From Candidatus Avimicrobium faecavium (GTDB lineage: Bacteria; Bacillota; Clostridia; Oscillospirales; Ruminococcaceae), in assembly GCA_904419105.1 (NCBI GenBank), contig CAJFQR010000009.1:1-25723 (forward strand): 25,723 bases of DNA, read 5' to 3'. The position numbers and the translations under genes are program-made. A model generated the notes under the pieces. It had not been told where the DNA came from and ran no database searches. It saw only the letters and a list, made by a program, of their open reading frames with translations. Position 1 is the first letter of the stretch. Each line of letters starts with the position of its first letter. Below, piece after piece: positions 21,847 through 25,723 of the stretch.

Positions 21847-22558
21847 ACCAAAAACCCCGATGCAGAAATTCCTCGCGGGCAAGGGCTTTTACATCGCGCT
21901 TGCCCTGTGCGTGGCGGGCACCGGTACAGCCGCCTGGCTGGCCGTGGACCGCACGATAGACGAGATCGATGACAACAACCGCAGCATCCTCGAGAGCCAG
22001 CCGGAGGATTTTTCCCAGCCGGAGACGGTGGATACCCCGCAGGATGGGGTGAGCGTCTCCTCCGGGGAGGAGCAGCCGCAGGATCCTGCCTCATCCTCTG
22101 GCGGGGCTGCCGCCGAACCCAGCGGCAGCTCCGTCTCCTCGGTGCCGCAGAGCTTCTCCTTCGCGCTGCCTGTCGCCGGCGAAACGCTCAATCCCTACTC
22201 CGCCGGTAAGCTGGTCAAGGACGAGACCCTCGGCGAATGGCGCACCCACGACGGCCTGGACATCAAGGCGGCCTCCGGCGCGCCGGTAGCTGCCGCAGGC
22301 GCCGGGACGGTGGCCTCGGTGGAGGAGGACGGCCTCTGGGGCACAGTGGTCAGGATCGACCACCCCAACGGCCTCACTACCGTCTACTGCGGCGTGGCGG
22401 ATGTAGCGGTTCACGCCGGCGATGAGGTCGCCGACCGCCAGACCATCGGCACCGTCGGCGTCGTCCCCTGCGAGATCGGCCTCGAGAGCCATCTGCACTT
22501 TGGCGTCCAGCAGGACGGCAAGTGGCTGGACCCGCTCTCCTCCCTCGGTCTCGCCTGA
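21839..22558 (+). CDS. spoIIQ: M23 (LytM-domain) peptidase-like protein, SpoIIQ-like
   Basis: SpoIIQ is the forespore-side membrane protein that pairs with SpoIIIAH in the channel between forespore and mother cell. The 239-residue protein has a cytoplasmic N-terminus, one membrane helix (about 16-37), a Ser/Glu/Pro-rich linker (about 45-100) and a LytM domain. The segment KLVKDETLGEWRTHDGLDIKA (124-144) is typical of clostridial SpoIIQ. His137, Asp141, His218 and His220 (HLHFG) form an apparently complete metal site. B. subtilis SpoIIQ lacks such a site, but clostridial ones keep it. A general M23 endopeptidase is the alternative. GGAGG lies about 11 bp before the ATG at 21839. It overlaps the transporter gene by 8 bp and has a terminator behind it. 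Confidence 0.8.
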   Translation: MNEPKTPMQKFLAGKGFYIALALCVAGTGTAAWLAVDRTIDEIDDNNRSILESQPEDFSQPETVDTPQDGVSVSSGEEQPQDPASSSGGAAAEPSGSSVSSVPQSFSFALPVAGETLNPYSAGKLVKDETLGEWRTHDGLDIKAASGAPVAAAGAGTVASVEEDGLWGTVVRIDHPNGLTTVYCGVADVAVHAGDEVADRQTIGTVGVVPCEIGLESHLHFGVQQDGKWLDPLSSLGLA

Positions 22559-22574
22559 TCCGCCCAGACACAGG

Positions 22575-22603
22575 AAAAAGGCCCGGCAATGCCGGGCCTT
22601 TTT
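22575..22603. terminator. Bidirectional terminator between the SpoIIQ-like and small lipoprotein genes
   Basis: AAAAAGGCCCGGC and its exact complement flank AAT. T-runs follow the stem in both directions, serving the two convergent genes. Confidence 0.93.
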
Positions 22604-22618
22604 AGACAGCTGAACGGA

Positions 22619-22888
22619 TTACTCCTCGGGGACGACCTTATCGGGGGTTACTTCCTCTTCCGGCTCGTCCTCAACACCCGTCGGCGGCTGGCTGATGTTC
22701 TCATTCAGATCGCCGGCCTCGGAGCTGGTCTCCTCTTCCTCAGAGGAGGGTTCTTCCTCTTCCACACTGGAGGGCTCCACGGTGGAAGACGGCTCTTCCG
22801 GAGTAGACGACGGCTCTTCGGTGTTGGAGCAGGCGGTCATCGCCAGGGCCATCAGCGCGGCCATCATAATCAGTGCGAGTTTTTTCAT
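22619..22888 (-). CDS. Small acidic Ser/Glu-rich lipoprotein of unknown function
   Basis: The 89-residue product begins MKKLALIMMAALMALAMTAC, a clean lipoprotein signal with lipobox MTAC. The rest is low complexity, with repeated EEPSS, EPSS and EEEET units and a Pro/Glu-rich tail ending PDKVVPEE. No domain is visible, and the mature part is probably disordered at the cell surface. ATG at 22888 is preferred over ATG at 22894 because AGGAGG is 8 bp from the former and only 2 bp from the latter. A candidate promoter and a strong terminator make it a single-gene unit. I do not recognise the family; such proteins are often surface tethers or cell-wall linkers, but that is speculation. Confidence 0.8.
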   Translation of the reverse strand: MKKLALIMMAALMALAMTACSNTEEPSSTPEEPSSTVEPSSVEEEEPSSEEEETSSEAGDLNENISQPPTGVEDEPEEEVTPDKVVPEE

Positions 22889-22946
22889 CTTCATTACCTC
22901 CTATTGATACGAAGACGGCTTCTCCGTATTTTCATTATCTGGGATA

Positions 22947-22976
22947 AATGTAGATTGCGGTTGTGTAATCTGTAAA
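22947..22976 (-). promoter_or_regulatory. Candidate promoter of the small lipoprotein gene
   Basis: On the minus strand, TTTACA (22976-22971) and TACATT (22952-22947) are separated by 18 bp. It sits immediately after the dusB stop codon. Confidence 0.5.
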
Positions 22977-22980
22977 AAAA

Positions 22981-23952
22981 TTATGAATTTTCGGTGCTGT
23001 TTATCAGTTCATCCGCCAAAGTCCTTAGCTCCTCCAACGAACTCACCAGCCCGGCCCGCCGCCGGAAGTCCGCACCGCCCCGGACCCCTTTCATATAGGC
23101 GAAGGCATGCCGGCGGATCTCCCGCATGGCGATGCCCTCCCCTTTATAGCGGATGGCCAGTTCGGCGTGGCGCAGCAGCACCGCCATCCGCTCCTCCAGC
23201 GGCGGATCGGGCAGCAGCGTCCCGTCGGCGAGGTACCTCTCGATCTGCCGGAACACCCAGGGCCGTCCCAGTGCGGCCCGGCCCACCATCACCAGGTCGC
23301 AGCCGGTGGCGGCATACATGGCAGCGGCACTCTCGGCGTCGGTGACATCGCCGTTGCCGATCACCGGGATAGCCACCGCCGCCTTCACCGCCCGGATGAT
23401 GTCCCAGTCGGCGCCGGGCTGGTACATCTGCTCCCGGGTGCGCCCGTGCACGGTGAGGGCGGCGGCGCCGTTCGCCTCACAGATGCGGGCGAACTCAACG
23501 GCGTTCACATGAGCGGCGTCCCAGCCCTTGCGGAACTTCACCGTCACCGGCAGCGGTACCGCGTCCGCCACCGCCCGGACGATGCGCCCGGCCTTTTCCG
23601 GGTCCTTCATCAGGGCGCTGCCTGCGCCGGAACCGGTGATCTTCGGGGCAGGGCAGCCCATATTCAGGTCGATCCAGTCCGGCCGCCAGGCCAGCGCCCG
23701 CCGGGCCGCCTCCGCCAGGATGTCCGGGTCGTCCCCGAACAGCTGCACCGCCCCCGGCCGCTCTGCCTCTCCCAGCACCAGCAGCTCCCCGCTCTTGCGG
23801 TCGCCGTAGCACAGGCCCTTGGCGCTCACCATCTCGCCGACGCTCACCGCCGACCCGTAGTCCCGGCACAGCTCCCGGAAAGCCCGGTCAGCCACGCCGG
23901 CCATCGGCGCCAGTGCGGCGGTACGGGGGATGGATATGGTCCCGATCTTCAA
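22981..23952 (-). CDS. dusB: tRNA-dihydrouridine synthase (DusB/NifR3 family)
   Basis: Dus enzymes reduce uridines in the tRNA D-arm using FMN and NADPH. The 323-residue protein has the flavin-barrel start LAPMAGVADRAFRELCRDYG, then the catalytic-loop LNMGCPAPKITGSGAGSALM with the active-site Cys in GCP. VTVKFRKGWD, LTVHGRTREQMYQPGADW and IPVIGNGDVTDAESAAAM follow, which are characteristic of the NifR3/DusB group. The start is TTG at 23952; AAAGGAGG lies about 7 bp upstream and the family N-terminus MKIGTI fits. It is divergent from polA. Confidence 0.95.
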   Translation of the reverse strand: MKIGTISIPRTAALAPMAGVADRAFRELCRDYGSAVSVGEMVSAKGLCYGDRKSGELLVLGEAERPGAVQLFGDDPDILAEAARRALAWRPDWIDLNMGCPAPKITGSGAGSALMKDPEKAGRIVRAVADAVPLPVTVKFRKGWDAAHVNAVEFARICEANGAAALTVHGRTREQMYQPGADWDIIRAVKAAVAIPVIGNGDVTDAESAAAMYAATGCDLVMVGRAALGRPWVFRQIERYLADGTLLPDPPLEERMAVLLRHAELAIRYKGEGIAMREIRRHAFAYMKGVRGGADFRRRAGLVSSLEELRTLADELINSTENS

Positions 23953-23996
23953 ATGAGGTCCTCCTTTATGTTAGTGGTGTAATTCCCGCAGATTTA

Positions 23997-24005
23997 TGCT
24001 ATAAT
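23997..24005 (+). promoter_or_regulatory. Extended -10 promoter of polA
   Basis: TGCTATAAT combines a perfect TATAAT (24000-24005) with an upstream TG. The -35 region is poor (TGTAAT 16 bp upstream), which fits an extended -10 promoter. The leader would be about 93 nt. Confidence 0.6.
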
Positions 24006-24104
24006 TTTCATATCAGCGAACTCTTTCCGGTCCGGTGCCCCGAGCCCGGACCCTCAGTATACCACAATTTGTTCCAGAGTTCCACTTTTCGGAGGTTTTT
24101 CCCT

Positions 24105-25723
24105 ATGAAGCTGCTCGCCATCGACTCCAACAGCATCCTCAACCGCGCCTACTACGGTGTGCGGCCGCTCACCACCAAGGACGGCCTGTACACCAACGGC
24201 ATCTACGGCTTCCTCACCATCTTCCTGCGCATCTGTGAGGAGACCTGCCCCGACGCGGTGGCCTTCGCCTTCGATCTCAAGGCCCCGACCTTCCGCCACA
24301 AGCTGTTTGACGGCTACAAGGCCGGCCGCCACGGTATGCCGGAGGAGCTGGCGATGCAGCTGCCCTACCTCAAAGAGCTCATCGGCCTGCTCGGCTACCG
24401 GATCGTCACCTGCGAGGGCTATGAGGCGGACGACATCCTCGGCACCCTGTCCCGGGCCTGTGAGGACTCGGGCAACGAGTGCGTCATCGCCACCGGTGAC
24501 CGGGACAGCCTGCAGCTGGTGGGCCCCGGCACCACCGTGCGCCTGGCCACCACCAAGGCCGGCCGGCCGGAGAGCACCCTCTACGGCACCGCCGAGATCG
24601 AGGAAAAATACGGCGTCTCCCCCCGGGAGCTGATCCAGGTCAAGGCGCTGATGGGCGATGCTTCGGACAACATCCCCGGCGTTCCCGGCATCGGGGAAAA
24701 GACCGCCCTCTCCCTCATCGGGGAATTCCACACGGTGGAGGAGGTCTACGCCCAGCTGGACGCCCCGTCCATCAAGCCGGGCGTCCGCAAAAAGCTCGAG
24801 GCCGGAGCCGACTCGGCCCGGATGAGCCTGGTGCTGGCGGAGATTGACCGCGCCGCCCCGATCGACGCCGATCCGGAGCACTACCGCCCCCAGCCCCGGG
24901 ACACCGCCGGCTGTTCCAGGCTGATGACCCGGCTGGAGCTGTTCAGCCTGATGAAGCGCATGGGGATCCCCGAGGACGCCGGCTCTCCGGATCCTGTACC
25001 GGAGAGCGCTCCCGTCCGGGCCGGCCTGGCCCGGCTGCCCGCCTCACCGGAGGCAGCGGCCCGGCTTTTCGCCGGGGAGAGGGTCTTCTTCCTCGGCCAG
25101 TTTGAAGAGGATTCCCTCACCGCCTTTTCCGTCAGCGACGGCGAGTCGGCGCTGGTCTGCCGGGCGGAAGACGAGGGCTTTGCCGCCTGTGCCGGAGGGC
25201 TCTACACCGCCCGGGGCCTTGTCACCCGCCAATCCAAGGCCCTCTACCGCCACTGCATGAAGGCCGGCCGCCCGCTGCCCCAGGTCGCCCTGGACTGTGA
25301 GCTCGCCGCCTACCTGCTGCGCCCGACCGCCAGCGACTACACCACCCACCGGCTCGCCGCCGAGTATGCGGTGCCCTCCATCGGCTGTGACGGCGACGAC
25401 CCGCTGCTGGCCGAGATGGCGGAGCTGATCCCGCTGGCCCCGGTGCTCGAGGGCAAGATCGCCGAGTTCGACCAGGGGTTCCTGCTGCGGGAGGTGGAAC
25501 AGCCGCTGGCCGAGGTGCTGGCCTCGATGGAGCTGATCGGCTTTGCGCTGGACACCGACGGCCTGGTGGCCTACGGCAGGGAGCTGGACGCCCAGCTTCA
25601 GGACCGGGCGTCGGAGATCTACCGGCTGGCCGGGGAGCAGTTCAACATCAACTCGCCGATGCAGCTCGGCCATATCCTCTTTGAGCGGCTCGGCCTCCCC
25701 CACGGCAAAAAGACCCAGCGGGG
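24105..25723 (+). CDS. polA: DNA polymerase I, 3' end cut by window
   Basis: Pol I fills gaps and removes RNA primers. The ATG at 24105 follows CGGAGG by 9 bp and begins MKLLAIDSNSILNRAYYGV; 539 full codons are in the window. The 5' nuclease domain (about 1-290) shows FDLKAPTFRH, GYEADDILGTL, ATGDRDSLQLV and the helix-hairpin-helix GDASDNIPGVPGIGEKTA. The following region corresponds to the 3'-5' exonuclease fold, but it reads GERVFFLGQFEEDSLTAFSVS where proofreading enzymes have a DxE motif. It therefore looks inactive, as in many Gram-positive Pol I. The start of the polymerase domain is present (LASMELIGFALD, NINSPMQLGHILFERLGLP). The polymerase active site is beyond the right edge. Confidence 0.96.
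   Translation, partial: MKLLAIDSNSILNRAYYGVRPLTTKDGLYTNGIYGFLTIFLRICEETCPDAVAFAFDLKAPTFRHKLFDGYKAGRHGMPEELAMQLPYLKELIGLLGYRIVTCEGYEADDILGTLSRACEDSGNECVIATGDRDSLQLVGPGTTVRLATTKAGRPESTLYGTAEIEEKYGVSPRELIQVKALMGDASDNIPGVPGIGEKTALSLIGEFHTVEEVYAQLDAPSIKPGVRKKLEAGADSARMSLVLAEIDRAAPIDADPEHYRPQPRDTAGCSRLMTRLELFSLMKRMGIPEDAGSPDPVPESAPVRAGLARLPASPEAAARLFAGERVFFLGQFEEDSLTAFSVSDGESALVCRAEDEGFAACAGGLYTARGLVTRQSKALYRHCMKAGRPLPQVALDCELAAYLLRPTASDYTTHRLAAEYAVPSIGCDGDDPLLAEMAELIPLAPVLEGKIAEFDQGFLLREVEQPLAEVLASMELIGFALDTDGLVAYGRELDAQLQDRASEIYRLAGEQFNINSPMQLGHILFERLGLPHGKKTQR

Noticed and set aside
24054..24881. Minus-strand frame of 275 codons
   Set aside because: Antisense of polA with shadow composition; it would also run through the polA start region.
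1..25723. CRISPR arrays, insertion sequences, prophage genes, tRNA or rRNA genes
   Set aside because: No regularly spaced repeats, transposase or integrase motifs, or tRNA/rRNA signatures were seen on either strand.

Overview
The window looks like the chromosome of a high-GC, spore-forming anaerobe of the Bacillota, most likely a Clostridia member of the Oscillospirales type (inferred). The reasons are pyruvate formate-lyase plus formate-tetrahydrofolate ligase, a SpoIIQ-like sporulation peptidase homologue, several lipobox lipoproteins, strong AGGAGG ribosome binding sites, sigma-A type promoters and many textbook intrinsic terminators. No insertion sequence, prophage, CRISPR array, tRNA or rRNA was found. 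Both ends cut genes: pflB at the left and polA at the right.

Layout. 1-3225: pflB (minus, partial) and a LysA-like PLP decarboxylase (plus), back to back around a 409-bp intergenic region. 3308-12947: a long minus-strand block, rodA-like, glmU, prs, pth, GNAT, mfd and a PpiC/PrsA-like lipoprotein, covering cell-wall elongation, UDP-GlcNAc and PRPP supply, translation quality control, transcription-coupled repair and secretion folding. Internal promoters precede glmU and the foldase gene. 13196-17231: fhs, tsaE, tsaB, rpiB and a Vat-like acetyltransferase on the plus strand, followed by upp with its own promoter. 18055-20134: a secreted cyclophilin, an apparent ~520-nt structured noncoding RNA on the minus strand, a DUF1292 gene and a 6S RNA. 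20203-22558: tcdA, a TauE/SafE-type transporter split into two overlapping genes, and a SpoIIQ-like peptidase. 22619-25723: a small acidic lipoprotein, dusB and polA.

The most unusual part is 18919-19441. A near-consensus promoter (TTGACA, 17 bp, TATAGT) and a 12-bp-stem terminator on the same strand delimit about 520 nt with no convincing protein. It contains nested, perfectly complementary long-range segments and is visibly less GC-rich than its neighbours. A perfect 8-bp inverted repeat overlaps its -10 element. I cannot assign it to an RNA family by eye. A second RNA, recognisable as 6S, lies about 500 bp away on the other strand, beyond the DUF1292 gene.

Genes that work together: PflB makes formate and Fhs captures it into one-carbon folate. 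TsaE and TsaB make t6A in tRNA, which TcdA cyclises to ct6A, and DusB adds dihydrouridine. Prs supplies the PRPP used by Upp. GlmU supplies UDP-GlcNAc for the wall that the RodA-like protein polymerises. Two extracytoplasmic folding proteins (PpiC/PrsA-like and cyclophilin) are encoded separately.
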